From Pectobacterium punjabense (GTDB lineage: Bacteria > Pseudomonadota > Gammaproteobacteria > Enterobacterales > Enterobacteriaceae): 64,000 bases of DNA. The stretch's first letter is position 1. Every line of letters begins with the position of its first letter. Below are positions 25,861 through 35,795 of this stretch, piece by piece. The position numbers and the translations under genes were made by a program. The stretch spans positions 806,001 through 870,000 of the forward strand of contig NZ_CP038498.1 in assembly GCF_012427845.1 (NCBI RefSeq), written 5' to 3'. Under the pieces are notes generated by a model. It was not told where the DNA came from and did not search any database. It was given only the letters and a program-made list of their open reading frames with translations.

Positions 25861-26313
25861 GTTTGTGAGGAGTAAACCGCTGTTTTGATTTCAGTCTAAA
25901 AACCCTTTCTGTTTTTTATTCATACTGGCGCGTTTTCAGCGAGTTGCCTGATTGCACAGTACTTGTACCGATTGCACATTTCCTTAACGGGAAGGTGAAA
26001 TAGAGATAGGTAAATTGTCTCGATTAGCAGTTGAAATAAGCGCGGGGGAAGCGGGATAATCGTGCGCTTCGCATTACCTGGCACTGTTTATCCGGTGATG
26101 TTTTACTTCCGCTTGTTTTTATACCGCTCGTTTTGATCGGGCAACGTTTTCTGGTTCTGCACCCAGCGAGTTAATCGTTTGCGTGCGGAGCCATAGGGTT
26201 CATGGCGCGTTCTGTTCATTGCTAATTAGTGTGCTAATGCGCTCGCGGGGCAAGGCTGCGAGAACCGTTCAGAATTGATCGTAAATAATAATGGCATTTC
26301 AGGGGATACCACT
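25861..26313. other. intergenic region upstream of ghxP
   Basis: About 450 bases. A PurR-like core (CAACGTTTTC, 26142-26151) lies about 165 bases before ghxP; it matches the PurR consensus only partly. No gene or RNA recognised. Confidence 0.35.
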
Positions 26314-27681
26314 ATGTCAAACACCACCCGTCAGGCAGAGAATGCGGCGCGTCCGCAAGGCGCGCTTGATGCTTTTTTCAAAATTACACAGCGTGGCAGT
26401 AACACGCGTCAGGAAGTGTTAGCTGGTCTGACAACGTTCCTGGCTATGGTTTATTCGGTGATAGTCGTACCGGGTATGCTGGGCAAGGCAGGGTTTCCGC
26501 CAACTGCCGTGTTCGTTGCAACCTGTTTGGTTGCTGGGCTGGGATCGCTGCTGATGGGATTGTGGGCTAATCTGCCGATGGCGATTGGTTGTGCTATTTC
26601 TCTGACGGCGTTCACTGCGTTTAGTCTGGTGCTGGGGCAACAAATCAGTATTCCCGTGGCGCTGGGGGCGATCTTCCTGATGGGGGTACTGTTTACCATC
26701 ATTTCCGTTACCGGCATCCGTTCCTGGATCTTGCGTAATCTGCCGCTAGGCGTGGCGCATGGTACCGGGATTGGTATTGGTCTGTTCCTACTGATTATTG
26801 CTGCCAACGGTGTGGGACTGGTAGTAAAAAACCCGATTGATGGCCTGCCTGTCGCGCTGGGTAATTTTACCTCTTTCCCTGTTGTAATGTCCCTACTGGG
26901 ATTAGCTGCGACCATTGGTTTAGAGAAACGTCGCGTACCGGGCGGTATTTTGCTGGTTATCATCGTGATCTCTATTCTGGGGCTGATTTTTGATCCGAAT
27001 GTAAAATATGCCGGTTTCTTCGCACTGCCGAGCCTGACGGCGGCTGACGGTTCGTCGCTGATCTTCAGTCTGGATATCATGGGCGCGTTGCAGCCTTTGG
27101 TTCTGCCGAGCGTACTGGCGTTGGTCATGACGGCGGTGTTTGATGCTACGGGGACGATTCGTGCGGTAGCCGGGCAGGCGAATCTGCTGGATAAAGACGG
27201 GCAAATCATCAACGGCGGCAAAGCGTTGACAGCAGACTCCGTGAGCAGCATTTTCTCTAGTCTGGTTGGGACGTCACCGGCGGCAGTCTACATAGAATCT
27301 GCCGCAGGTACAGCCGCTGGTGGTAAAACAGGTTTAACAGCAACGGTTGTCGGCGTGCTGTTCCTGCTGTTGCTGTTTGTGTCGCCGTTAGCGTATCTGG
27401 TTCCCGGTTATGCTACCGCTCCTGCGCTGATGTATGTTGGCCTGCTAATGCTGGGCAACGTATCCAAACTGAATTTTGATGACTTCGTAGATGCGATGTC
27501 TGGTCTGGTCTGTGCTGTATTTATCGTACTGACCTGTAACATCGTGACCGGTATCATGCTGGGTTTTGGCGCACTGGTATTAGGTCGCATCTTTTCCGGC
27601 GAATGGCGTAAACTGAACATCGGTACAGTGGTTATCGCTGTGGCTCTGGTGGTGTTCTACGCTGGCGGCTGGGCTCTGTAA
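26314..27681 (+). CDS. ghxP: guanine/hypoxanthine permease GhxP
   Basis: Proton-coupled purine transporter of the NCS2/AzgA group in the inner membrane. 455 residues with about 13 helices. The sequence follows E. coli GhxP (YjcD) almost throughout: [20 protein letters not shown] near residue 45, the [20 protein letters not shown] segment near residue 275 and [16 protein letters not shown] near residue 330, which hold the purine-binding acids. The ATG at 26314 has an AGGGGAT site; a longer frame adds 13 residues. As in E. coli it precedes yjcE. Confidence 0.92.
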   Translation: MSNTTRQAENAARPQGALDAFFKITQRGSNTRQEVLAGLTTFLAMVYSVIVVPGMLGKAGFPPTAVFVATCLVAGLGSLLMGLWANLPMAIGCAISLTAFTAFSLVLGQQISIPVALGAIFLMGVLFTIISVTGIRSWILRNLPLGVAHGTGIGIGLFLLIIAANGVGLVVKNPIDGLPVALGNFTSFPVVMSLLGLAATIGLEKRRVPGGILLVIIVISILGLIFDPNVKYAGFFALPSLTAADGSSLIFSLDIMGALQPLVLPSVLALVMTAVFDATGTIRAVAGQANLLDKDGQIINGGKALTADSVSSIFSSLVGTSPAAVYIESAAGTAAGGKTGLTATVVGVLFLLLLFVSPLAYLVPGYATAPALMYVGLLMLGNVSKLNFDDFVDAMSGLVCAVFIVLTCNIVTGIMLGFGALVLGRIFSGEWRKLNIGTVVIAVALVVFYAGGWAL

Positions 27682-27695
27682 GTCGTTTTTCTATA

Positions 27696-27725
27696 AACCT
27701 TCGGGCACCGTCCCGAAGGTTTGTT
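27696..27725 (+). terminator. terminator of ghxP
   Basis: Perfect 10-bp stem AACCTTCGGG/CCCGAAGGTT with a 6-base loop, followed by a short T-rich stretch. Confidence 0.85.
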
Positions 27726-27972
27726 CCGCGCGTTTTCCTTTCTTCTCTCTTTTCCTCTTCGTTCCTCGTGGTATGCCTCCAGAATAGGTGTTTATAGGCC
27801 TTTTTATTGGCTTTGGGTTTAAGTTTTTTGTGTGATAATCAACCTTGTTATTAATTTAGGTTTTTCGACCAAAAACCCATTTTCATACCGGGCTAAATGC
27901 GCTAAATATGGAAGGGGTGTTTATGTGCTAACAGGCAGAATTTTTTGATTTAGGAGTACGTCTAAGGAAAGC

Positions 27973-29619
27973 ATGGAAATATTTTTTACGATTCTTATTT
28001 TGACCCTGGTTGTCTCCCTTTCCGGGGTGGTTACCCGCATTTTACCTTTTCAAATTCCTCTGCCTTTAATGCAAATCGCGCTTGGTGCCATCCTTGCCTG
28101 GCCCCAGTTCGGTTTACATGTTGATTTCAATCCTGAGCTGTTTATGGTGCTTTTCATTCCACCGCTGTTGTTTGCCGACGGCTGGAAAACGCCCACGCGT
28201 GAGTTCCTGAAGCACGGTCGGGAAATTATTGGCCTGGCACTGGTACTGGTGCTGATTACCGTAGTGGGCATCGGCTATTTCATCTACTGGATGGTGCCGG
28301 GCATGCCGCTGATCGCGGCTTTCGCGTTGGCTGCGGTGTTGTCGCCAACGGACGCCGTCGCGCTGTCTGGCATTGTTGGAGAAGGCCGCATTCCGAAAAA
28401 GCTAATGGGCATTTTGCAGGGCGAAGCGTTGATGAACGATGCGTCAGGCCTGGTGTCGTTGAAGTTTGCCGTCGCGATTGCGATGGGCACCATGGTGTTT
28501 ACGGTGTCCGGTGCGACGCTGGAATTTATGCAGGTAGCGCTAGGTGGGTTGCTGGCGGGCGTCGGCGTGACCTGGATATTCGGTAAATCGCTGCGCGTTA
28601 TTAGCCGCTGGAGCGGTGATGATGCAGCAACGCAGATTGTGTTGCTGTTGCTGCTGCCTTTTGCGTCATATCTGATTGCAGAACACATCGGCGTGTCGGG
28701 TATCCTGGCGGCAGTCGCGGCGGGGATGACTATCGGCCAGTCTGGTGTGATCCGTAGTGCACCGCTAACGATGCGGATGCGTGCTAATGGCGTGTGGTCG
28801 ATGCTGGAGTTTGTGTTCAACGGCATGGTGTTCATTATGCTGGGCCTGCAATTGCCGGACATTCTGGAAACCTCGGTTACGCAGGCGGAGCTGGACCCAA
28901 CGGTTGAAACCTGGATGCTATTTACCGATATTGCAATCATCTATGGCGCCTTGCTGCTGCTACGTTTCAGCTGGCTGTGGGTGATGAAAACATACAGTAC
29001 GCATATCCAGAAAAAGCGTCCGATGGTCTTCGCCGAATTTTCCACACGCGAGCTGTGGATCGCGTCTTTTGCCGGCGTTCGAGGCGCGATTACGCTCGCG
29101 GGTGTGCTGTCTATTCCGCTGTTGCTGACGGATGGCACGGCATTTCCGTCACGCTACCAGTTGGTGTTTATCGCCACGGGTGTCATTTTGTTTTCTCTGC
29201 TCTGTGGCGTATTGGCGTTACCGTTTCTGCTGCGTGGTGTTGTGGTGGCGGACAAAGCAGCGCATGCCAAAGAAATCCGCATGGCGCGTATGGCTGTGGC
29301 GGAAGTGGCGATCAAAAGCATGCACAAAATGGAGGAACGTCTGGCAGCCGATCGAGAGGAAAATATCGATGAGCAAGTGCTGAAAGAAGTCAGCGCACGT
29401 GTCATCGGTAATCTACGTCGACGGCTAATTAATAAAGACGATCCTGAAAACGGTATGCTGATTGAGGATCTGGAGCGGCGTTTTCGCCTCACTGCGCTAA
29501 ATTCCGAGCGTGCGGAGCTGTATCACCTGCGAGCCACGCAGCAGATCAGCAATGAAACATTGCAAAAAATGCTGCGCGATCTCGATCTGATGGAAGCGCT
29601 TTTGATCGAAAATGAGTAA
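27973..29619 (+). CDS. yjcE: CPA1-family Na+/H+ antiporter YjcE
   Basis: Inner-membrane cation/proton antiporter of 548 residues (E. coli YjcE 549). Twelve helices span about 1-415; the family signature is seen in FIPPLLFADGW (helix 3), the ALAAVLSPTDAVALSGI segment near residue 119 and the ND motif GEALMNDASGLV near residue 155 that binds the cation. The C-terminal 130 residues are a charged cytoplasmic regulatory tail with coiled-coil character. A strong terminator follows. Confidence 0.9.
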   Translation: MEIFFTILILTLVVSLSGVVTRILPFQIPLPLMQIALGAILAWPQFGLHVDFNPELFMVLFIPPLLFADGWKTPTREFLKHGREIIGLALVLVLITVVGIGYFIYWMVPGMPLIAAFALAAVLSPTDAVALSGIVGEGRIPKKLMGILQGEALMNDASGLVSLKFAVAIAMGTMVFTVSGATLEFMQVALGGLLAGVGVTWIFGKSLRVISRWSGDDAATQIVLLLLLPFASYLIAEHIGVSGILAAVAAGMTIGQSGVIRSAPLTMRMRANGVWSMLEFVFNGMVFIMLGLQLPDILETSVTQAELDPTVETWMLFTDIAIIYGALLLLRFSWLWVMKTYSTHIQKKRPMVFAEFSTRELWIASFAGVRGAITLAGVLSIPLLLTDGTAFPSRYQLVFIATGVILFSLLCGVLALPFLLRGVVVADKAAHAKEIRMARMAVAEVAIKSMHKMEERLAADREENIDEQVLKEVSARVIGNLRRRLINKDDPENGMLIEDLERRFRLTALNSERAELYHLRATQQISNETLQKMLRDLDLMEALLIENE

Positions 29620-29680
29620 CACCGTGTGAAGCGATCTCCGCTACTGCGTTGATTTATTTATCTTCTCTTTCTTTCCTCTC

Positions 29681-29716
29681 CATCCCCCTTGCGTAAGCAA
29701 TGGGGATGTTTTTTAT
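29681..29716 (+). terminator. terminator of yjcE
   Basis: Stem CATCCCC/GGGGATG continued by TTGC/GCAA with one bulge, then six T residues. Confidence 0.9.
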
Positions 29717-29768
29717 ACGCCGGATCTAAGAACAGCGTCAGACGATTGTAAACTGCTTGTCATTAAAT

Positions 29769-29787
29769 GATAATGATTGTTATTATC
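29769..29787. promoter_or_regulatory. Fur-box-like site upstream of the Tad two-component genes
   Basis: GATAATGATTGTTATTATC matches the 19-base Fur consensus at 16 positions. It lies about 190 bases before the response regulator gene and just after the yjcE terminator, so iron control of the Tad regulators is suggested. Confidence 0.6.
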
Positions 29788-29861
29788 TGTAGGACTTTTC
29801 TTAGAAGTAGAAAAGCCATGAATAGAAAGCTTAGAAACAAAAATCTCTGAAGTAAAAACGG

Positions 29862-29887
29862 CCCGCACGGTATCAGAACCGTGTGGG
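29862..29887 (+). other. hairpin in the leader of the response-regulator gene
   Basis: CCCGCACGGT and ACCGTGTGGG arms (one G-U pair) with a 6-base loop, about 90 bases before the start. No U-tract follows, so an mRNA structural element is more likely than a terminator. Confidence 0.45.
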
Positions 29888-29977
29888 ATGAATGGCTGTT
29901 TGAAGGACCAGATAAAAAATAAATGCCTATTAACCCTAAATTAATGAGGGGAAATCTGCGTTTATAGGGGAACATTT

Positions 29978-30688
29978 ATGCGTGTATTAGTGGTTGATGA
30001 TGATTCTGTGCTGTGCCATTGGCTGGGGTCTAAATTACATTCCCACGGCCATTCTTGCCGAATGGTGCACGATGGCGCACACGCATTAAAAGCGATCAAG
30101 GATGAAGTTTATGATGTCGTTCTGTTGGACAGAATGCTACCCATCATGGATGGATTTACGGTATTACGTGAATTACAAGGGTCTCGTCATCCGCCTATTA
30201 TGCTGCTTTCGGCTCTGGATCGTGATGTTGATCGCGTCATGGGATTAGAACTTGGTGCGGAAGATTATCTCGGTAAACCTTTTAACTTTAATGAGCTTAG
30301 ATTACGTCTGGATATTATGGCGCGGCGTAGTAAACGTCATACTGATAATCCGTCAATGCTAACTTTTGAAGATCTGCAACTTGATCGTATGCAGCGTGTA
30401 GCATGGCGCGGTAGCAAACGTATCGACTTGACCGATAAAGAGATCAAGTTACTGATTATATTAATGGAAAATCCAGGCCAGGCAATTACGCGCACGATGT
30501 TGTTAGAGCGAGTATGGGGCTATAATTTTGATCCGCAGACTAACCTCATCGATGTTCATATGTCAAAGCTGCGGGCGAAAATTGATAAAGGGTTCCCTCG
30601 TCCATTAATTAAAACGTTGAGAGCAATGGGCTATGCATTAGGCGCGGTAGATAAGGGTAAAACCGATGTTGGCAGCCACGCTGAATAA
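29978..30688 (+). CDS. OmpR-family response regulator of the Tad locus
   Basis: 236 residues: receiver domain 1-115 with acidic pocket VVDDDS and phospho-acceptor Asp51 in VVLLDRMLP, conserved Lys in GKPFNF near residue 101, then a winged-helix DNA-binding domain (about 130-225; RTMLLERVWGYNFDPQTNLIDVHMSKLRAKID). It overlaps the kinase gene by 23 bases and leads the Tad genes, so it presumably controls pilus expression. Its codon use is more AT-rich than the neighbours. Confidence 0.9.
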   Translation: MRVLVVDDDSVLCHWLGSKLHSHGHSCRMVHDGAHALKAIKDEVYDVVLLDRMLPIMDGFTVLRELQGSRHPPIMLLSALDRDVDRVMGLELGAEDYLGKPFNFNELRLRLDIMARRSKRHTDNPSMLTFEDLQLDRMQRVAWRGSKRIDLTDKEIKLLIILMENPGQAITRTMLLERVWGYNFDPQTNLIDVHMSKLRAKIDKGFPRPLIKTLRAMGYALGAVDKGKTDVGSHAE

Positions 30689-32180
30689 AATAAAAATAAA
30701 GAGGCTGGGGCAGCGCTGGCAGATAAAAATAAAACATTGGCAATTACTTGGGGCAAGCCAATATCCTGGCTTCTTATGCACCTCTAATTTTCGCCAGGCA
30801 ATAACCATTGTTTTTCTGTTCTTATTAATGATGCTGATGTGTATTGTCGGCTTCAGCTCATTAAGTGAAACATTGATTAGAACGCATGTTCGCGAAGTTA
30901 TTTTGGGTAATATTTACGATTACTCAATGCAGTCGCGTTTAACGAATGCCGATAGCCTGATTACGCAATTGCGGCAGGATAATCGCGCAAAGGGTGACGA
31001 GTTACCGCTGTTTCTGGTGATGGATAAAGAGGGTGGTATTCTGTATCACAATCATCCATTAAAGGTGCATCCATTAAAGCCGGACCCATTAATACCGCAT
31101 CCCACAAACATGCATCCTCTGGAAATGCGGCAACATACCGATTGCCAAATGGATGTCAGCTGTCTCAAGGCCGAAATTTCCAGCCCGGACGATCCTAATC
31201 TGATTGGTCTGTCTGTCATGTTAGATGACGGAGGCGTGCTATTCACCGCGTACAATATTCGGCCCATGTTGGAGCGGGTGAGAACGATTCCGCTGGTAGC
31301 AGGGGCTGGTCTGTTTGTTGTTCTGCTTTTCTGCCTGTTTGTCAGCCGCCATTTCAGCTTACGTAGCTTACGCAGTGTGGAGAAAATTCGCACGGCTTTA
31401 CATCGCTACAGCAGCGGTGAGCAGCAGGTACGTATGCCGTTGTCGCCTTACGACGATGATTTTGACAGCCTGAGCGCCGATATTAACCAGAATCTGGAAC
31501 GTATTGAGCGACTGATGGAGCAGGTGCGTAATACATCGAGCCATGTTGCACACGAACTGCGTACGCCGTTGACGCATTTACAAAACCGCCTGTTTAACCT
31601 GACAGAGCGGACAGGGCTGGATAACGACATTCGTGATGAATTGAATTTGGCCGTGGATGAGGTGCACAAAATTCTCGGGCTGTTCCGCACCGTGATGCGT
31701 ATCGGTGAAATTGAAAGCGGGCGCTGCGTGCACCAGTTTGAGAACATTGAAGCGCGCCAACTGCTGGAAGAAATTGCGGAATACTATCAACCGCTGGCGG
31801 AAGCTCGGGGCTGCCAACTGAAGATTGAAATTAAGTCAGGCATCCAACTCTTCGGCGATCGGGCGCTGCTGTTTCAGGCTCTGGCTAATCTGGTAGAGAA
31901 CGCGCTGAAATATGCGGCTCAAGGGAAATACATCACGTTGAGTGTGACGCTTTATCGCGGTTGGATCGCGCTGAGCGTTGCTGACCGTGGGCCGGGCATT
32001 CCGCCCGCACTTCATGCTAAAGCGCTACAGCGCTTTCAACGGCTGGATACCTGGTTTCAGTCTGGTTATGGTCTGGGGCTATCTTTGGTTCAGGCGATTA
32101 CCGATCTACATGGTGGAAAACTTTACCTGGATTCCTCCGAGCCGGGCTTGAACGTCTACCTCTGTCTTAACCGATGTTAA
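30666..32180 (+). CDS. sensor histidine kinase with His-rich periplasmic segment
   Basis: 504-residue membrane kinase, partner of the preceding regulator. Helices at about 45-65 and 207-228 enclose a periplasmic domain with a histidine- and proline-rich stretch at residues 128-157 (units of HPL, including HNHPLKVHPLKPDPL). A HAMP-like segment follows, then the HisKA box with His296 in HVAHELRTPLTHL, the N box ENALKYA and the G box DRGPGIPP. The His-rich loop suggests metal or pH sensing, which would agree with a Fur-like box upstream; this is inference. Confidence 0.9.
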   Translation: MLAATLNKIKIKRLGQRWQIKIKHWQLLGASQYPGFLCTSNFRQAITIVFLFLLMMLMCIVGFSSLSETLIRTHVREVILGNIYDYSMQSRLTNADSLITQLRQDNRAKGDELPLFLVMDKEGGILYHNHPLKVHPLKPDPLIPHPTNMHPLEMRQHTDCQMDVSCLKAEISSPDDPNLIGLSVMLDDGGVLFTAYNIRPMLERVRTIPLVAGAGLFVVLLFCLFVSRHFSLRSLRSVEKIRTALHRYSSGEQQVRMPLSPYDDDFDSLSADINQNLERIERLMEQVRNTSSHVAHELRTPLTHLQNRLFNLTERTGLDNDIRDELNLAVDEVHKILGLFRTVMRIGEIESGRCVHQFENIEARQLLEEIAEYYQPLAEARGCQLKIEIKSGIQLFGDRALLFQALANLVENALKYAAQGKYITLSVTLYRGWIALSVADRGPGIPPALHAKALQRFQRLDTWFQSGYGLGLSLVQAITDLHGGKLYLDSSEPGLNVYLCLNRC

Positions 32181-32488
32181 TCCATTCGTTGGTTAATACC
32201 CCGCGCAATAAGCGATCACATATTGCTTACTACGATGTTCCTCTCATGATTTTTTATGAATATCCCTGCAAAAAATATGAATATTTATCAGTTTTATCGG
32301 TAAGGTTAAAATATGTTAACTATTGATTTGTATCGATAATTATTTGTATGGAAAGATTAACGAATATTAATGTTCTGCTGCTTGCGGCGCTTGATAATAA
32401 GTCTCATTATTAATCTTATTATCATCATGGCTCCCCCCGATTTCCAAGTAAGCCATGATTTCTTTGGCGGCGGATAGAGAATCTTTCC
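32181..32488. other. intergenic region upstream of flp
   Basis: About 310 AT-rich bases carrying the promoter region of the Tad structural genes; contains the inverted repeat listed at 32392-32424. Confidence 0.5.
32392..32424. promoter_or_regulatory. inverted repeat, candidate operator for flp
   Basis: TGATAATAA and TTATTATCA form a perfect 9-bp dyad with a 15-base spacer, 64 bases before the flp start. It contains GATAAT hexamers like Fur sites, but could equally bind the Tad response regulator. Confidence 0.5.
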
Positions 32489-32713
32489 ATGAAAAACATG
32501 AAAACAAAATTACGTTCTTTCCTGCGTGACGAAAGCGGTGTAACGGCAATCGAATACGGCATCCTCGCGGCGGCAATGGCGGCGGCCATCGGTGCTATTT
32601 TCGGCGGCGACGGTATCTTCGTGAAAGCGCTGAATGAAAAATTCACCCAAATCGCCGATCAGATTACCGGCACGGGTACGACGGGCGGTGGTTCATCCGG
32701 CGCTGCGAAATAA
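32489..32713 (+). CDS. flp: Flp-family type IVb pilin
   Basis: 74-residue prepilin, major subunit of the Tad pilus. The leader ends at Gly in DESG, followed by the mature N-terminus VTAIEYGILAAAMAAAIGAIF with the Flp EY pair and one hydrophobic helix. The tail is Gly/Thr-rich. TadV encoded next cleaves the leader. A second ATG four codons in is an alternative start. Confidence 0.92.
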   Translation: MKNMKTKLRSFLRDESGVTAIEYGILAAAMAAAIGAIFGGDGIFVKALNEKFTQIADQITGTGTTGGGSSGAAK

Positions 32714-32723
32714 CTCACGCAAG

Positions 32724-33275
32724 ATGACGGATTACACGCACTGGCTACAGATAGCGCTACTGGTAGGGTGCTTGCTGTGGTGTATCAGCACCGATCTGTT
32801 AGTACGAAAAATTACCAATCAGGCGGTATTGATTTTATTGCTGGGCTGGCTGTTCTTCAGCGCTTTACATGTCCTGCAATCCGGTGCGTTAGATATGTCG
32901 GCATTACGGAAAATGCTATGGGCGTTGCCCGGTGCGGCGGTCGTTCTGGTTGTGGGATTTTTACTTTTCCTCACGGGTAGATTGGGTGCCGGGGATGTGA
33001 AGTTGATGAGTGTGCTGTGCCTGTGGGTTGGGCAAGGGCACCAGATCGTTTTCGTCATGGTAACAGCGCTGGCTGGCGGTGTTTTGGCATTGAGTCTGCC
33101 TCTGCTTAATACCGTGCCGACAGCGGTTGCGTTGGGCATCCAAACCACTAACCGGATATTCAAGAGTCGGCTGCCTATGCCACCCGCGTTGCCCGCCGAT
33201 CTTTCTCAAGGCATACCTTACGGTGTCGCGATTGCATTTGGCGCGATATATGTCCTGATTTTTCCTTTGTTTTAA
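32724..33275 (+). CDS. tadV: prepilin peptidase TadV (CpaA)
   Basis: 183-residue inner-membrane aspartic protease that removes the Flp leader. Two catalytic aspartates are visible: STDLLVRKITN near residue 24 and the hallmark GAGDVKLM near residue 90. Five or six helices. It is shorter than PilD because it lacks the methylase domain, normal for TadV. Starts 11 bases after flp. Confidence 0.9.
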   Translation: MTDYTHWLQIALLVGCLLWCISTDLLVRKITNQAVLILLLGWLFFSALHVLQSGALDMSALRKMLWALPGAAVVLVVGFLLFLTGRLGAGDVKLMSVLCLWVGQGHQIVFVMVTALAGGVLALSLPLLNTVPTAVALGIQTTNRIFKSRLPMPPALPADLSQGIPYGVAIAFGAIYVLIFPLF

Positions 33276-33321
33276 TTCCGTCGCAGCTTTAAGACACACA
33301 CGCTAGGGTAGGCCAGTTGAA

Positions 33322-34266
33322 ATGAAAGTGAACTCTACATACGTACTGTCAGGCGCGCTCGTTCTGGCAGGTATTGTTGCGTTAATGGTACGCAGCCATC
33401 TCTCTTCTGCACCCCCACCGCCGCCTCCGGTTGTTGTTCAGGCACCGGAAAAAACGGCTATTTTGGTGGCGGCGAAAGATCTGCATCCCGGTGATTTTAT
33501 TGATTCCGCATCACTGCGCTGGCAGGTCACTGAGGAACCTGTTTCCCGTACGTTTAACTTTGTTCGCGGTAAAGACAGCCAATCACTGCTATTCGGTGCG
33601 ACGCTGCGTGAAACCGTGACAGAAGGTTCCGCGCTGACAAGTAACGTGCTGGTGAAGCCGAATGAACCGGGCTTTGTCGCAGCGGTCTTGCACAAAGGGA
33701 TGCGCGCCATTTCTGTTCCCACCAGCGCCGTTGCCAGCAGCGCTGGCCTCGTGACGCCAAACGATCGTGTAGATGTGATCCTCAGCATGAAAAGGGACGA
33801 TCAGCCTGAGTTACCGCCAAGCCGTACGCAACCCGTAGTCATGCCGCTGCTGGCATCACAAACCATTGCGCGTGATTTACGCGTGTTGGCGCTGAACGAT
33901 AAAGTTCACTCCCCTGTTTACCTACGTGCAGATGTTGCACAAGACGATGTGGCGCTTGATGCCGCAGCCAAAAGCCGTGAGCCTGCCGCAGGTCCTCGTG
34001 CGCGTTCCGCTACCTACCAAACCGTTACGCTGGAAGTGACACCGCAGCAGGCTGAGGTGTTGGCCGTGGCAAAAGAGCTGGGCATTCTGCATTTAGCGTT
34101 GCGCAGTGCCGAGCAGGATGATGCGGTTGATTCGCTGACCGGGCGTCCGCTGGTGACCACCGTGCCACAGGCGACGGATATCTACGGTGCATTATCCGCC
34201 GGAAGTCACAAGGTAAAAGTCTATCGCGGTGAACAAAAAGACGTGGTCGCGTTCCCTGCCCGATAG
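33322..34266 (+). CDS. rcpC: Flp pilus assembly protein RcpC/CpaB
   Basis: 314-residue periplasmic protein anchored by an N-terminal helix (about 7-25), followed by a proline-rich linker and a SAF domain (ILVAAKDLHPGDFIDSASLRW near residue 48). The C-terminal RcpC domain carries TLEVTPQQAEVLAVAKELG and LHLALRS. It is thought to help gate or stabilise the secretin RcpA. Confidence 0.9.
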   Translation: MKVNSTYVLSGALVLAGIVALMVRSHLSSAPPPPPPVVVQAPEKTAILVAAKDLHPGDFIDSASLRWQVTEEPVSRTFNFVRGKDSQSLLFGATLRETVTEGSALTSNVLVKPNEPGFVAAVLHKGMRAISVPTSAVASSAGLVTPNDRVDVILSMKRDDQPELPPSRTQPVVMPLLASQTIARDLRVLALNDKVHSPVYLRADVAQDDVALDAAAKSREPAAGPRARSATYQTVTLEVTPQQAEVLAVAKELGILHLALRSAEQDDAVDSLTGRPLVTTVPQATDIYGALSAGSHKVKVYRGEQKDVVAFPAR

Positions 34267-34346
34267 GACGAACACGTAATCTGACAGCCTGCGGAGAGCC
34301 GTGTGCTGATCGTAGAAAAATAAAGCCCATTACGGAAATTAAGTAA

Positions 34347-35774
34347 ATGACGATGTTTTCGCTGTTTTTGAAATCGGACGCTCGGGGAACGTGCAAACGG
34401 TTGCTGATTGCCAGCCTGTTTAATGCAGTATTGCCTGTCATGCTGATGTTGCCTGTGACCACGCAGGCTGCCGGGGTGTCTGAAGTCGCTGAAACCAATG
34501 TGGTGCACCTGACCGTGCATCAGGGGCGGTTACTCCAGCTTGATGCGTTGCCGGACAGCGTGCTGGTGGCCGATCCGAATATTGCCAGCTTTGAACTGCC
34601 TTCACCGGGGAATCTGTTTGTTTACGCCAAAAGTGTCGGTACGACCACGCTTTATGCGATGGACGAAAATGGCAATGTCATCAACGCCATTCGTCTGGTG
34701 TCTGAACATGATTTGAAAGCACTGGGTGAACGCATGAAGCGTGAATTCCCCGGTGCGGATATCCAACTGGAAGCTTCGATCCCGAGTGGGGTCATTGTAC
34801 GCGGCAGCGTCGATACCCCGCAGGATGCTAAACGCGTCATCGACAGTATACAGGCTTATATCAGCGCGTCCTCAGGCGGGCAGGGCGGTGGTGGTGGCGG
34901 TGGCGAAAAATTGCCGGGCTCCAGCGAATCCTCCGGCAAGGTGATCAACCAGCTGAAAATCAAAACGCCTTCGCAAATCAATATTCAGGTTCGCGTGGTG
35001 GAAGTGTCCCGCAAGTTAACCAGTGAACTGGGCTTCAACTGGGCGGCATCACTGAGCACCGGTAGCGGCAACATGACCGCAGGCAGCGGTTCGCGTCTGA
35101 ATCTGTTCAACGCCACAACCGGAAGATTTGCTAACCCAACGGATTCTGGCTTCCTGAACTTCGGCCGCTCCAGACTGAGTGGATTGTTAACCGCCATGAA
35201 TCAGCAGGGCATGGCGACCGTATTGGCCGAACCCAACCTGACGGCGATGTCAGGGGAAACCGCCGCGTTTGCTGCGGGTGGTGAAGTCCCCATCGTCCTG
35301 ATCACCAACAACAGCGTCAGCATCGATTACAAATCCTACGGCGTCATTCTGCGTATGACGCCAACGCTGCTGTCTGCTAACCGTATCAGCCTGCACATTG
35401 CGCCGGAAGTCAGTGAACTCACGGACGTCGGTTCCGTACAGCTGGAAGGCGGCTCACGTATTCCAGCCTTAACGGTACGTCGTGCGGATACCACCGTAGA
35501 GCTGGCCAGCGGACAGAGCTTTGCGCTGGCGGGCATGTTGCGTAGCGCCGGTAGCCAGACAATCAACGGCGTGCCAGGGCTGAGTAGCGTCCCGATGTTT
35601 GGCCGCCTGTTTGAAAGCGAAGCCACCAGCCAAGAAGAAACGGAACTGGTGATTATCGCGACCGCTTATGTGGTTGAACCGGTTAATGCAGGCGATCTTC
35701 AGACGCCGGGACAAGGCGTGAAAATGCTGGATTCGTCCATGCCACGTTCTGCATCTATCGGCTATCTCTACTGA
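34347..35774 (+). CDS. rcpA: outer-membrane secretin RcpA/CpaC
   Basis: 475-residue secretin through which the Flp pilus leaves the cell. Signal peptide about 1-41 (ends TTQAAG), then the pilus N-domain (VVHLTVHQGRLLQLDALPDSV, IASFEL), a BON-like repeat and a glycine-rich insert (near 175), then the secretin domain (about 230-450) with VLAEPNLTAMSGETAAFAAGG and the closing GVPGLSSVPMFGRLF. Confidence 0.93.
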   Translation: MTMFSLFLKSDARGTCKRLLIASLFNAVLPVMLMLPVTTQAAGVSEVAETNVVHLTVHQGRLLQLDALPDSVLVADPNIASFELPSPGNLFVYAKSVGTTTLYAMDENGNVINAIRLVSEHDLKALGERMKREFPGADIQLEASIPSGVIVRGSVDTPQDAKRVIDSIQAYISASSGGQGGGGGGGEKLPGSSESSGKVINQLKIKTPSQINIQVRVVEVSRKLTSELGFNWAASLSTGSGNMTAGSGSRLNLFNATTGRFANPTDSGFLNFGRSRLSGLLTAMNQQGMATVLAEPNLTAMSGETAAFAAGGEVPIVLITNNSVSIDYKSYGVILRMTPTLLSANRISLHIAPEVSELTDVGSVQLEGGSRIPALTVRRADTTVELASGQSFALAGMLRSAGSQTINGVPGLSSVPMFGRLFESEATSQEETELVIIATAYVVEPVNAGDLQTPGQGVKMLDSSMPRSASIGYLY

Positions 35775-35795
35775 GTTCGCGAGGGGAAATAACAC

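Noticed and set aside
29763..29975. 70-codon reverse frame in the yjcE-regulator gap
   Set aside because: It covers the Fur-like box and leader hairpin, has no ribosome site and low-complexity content.
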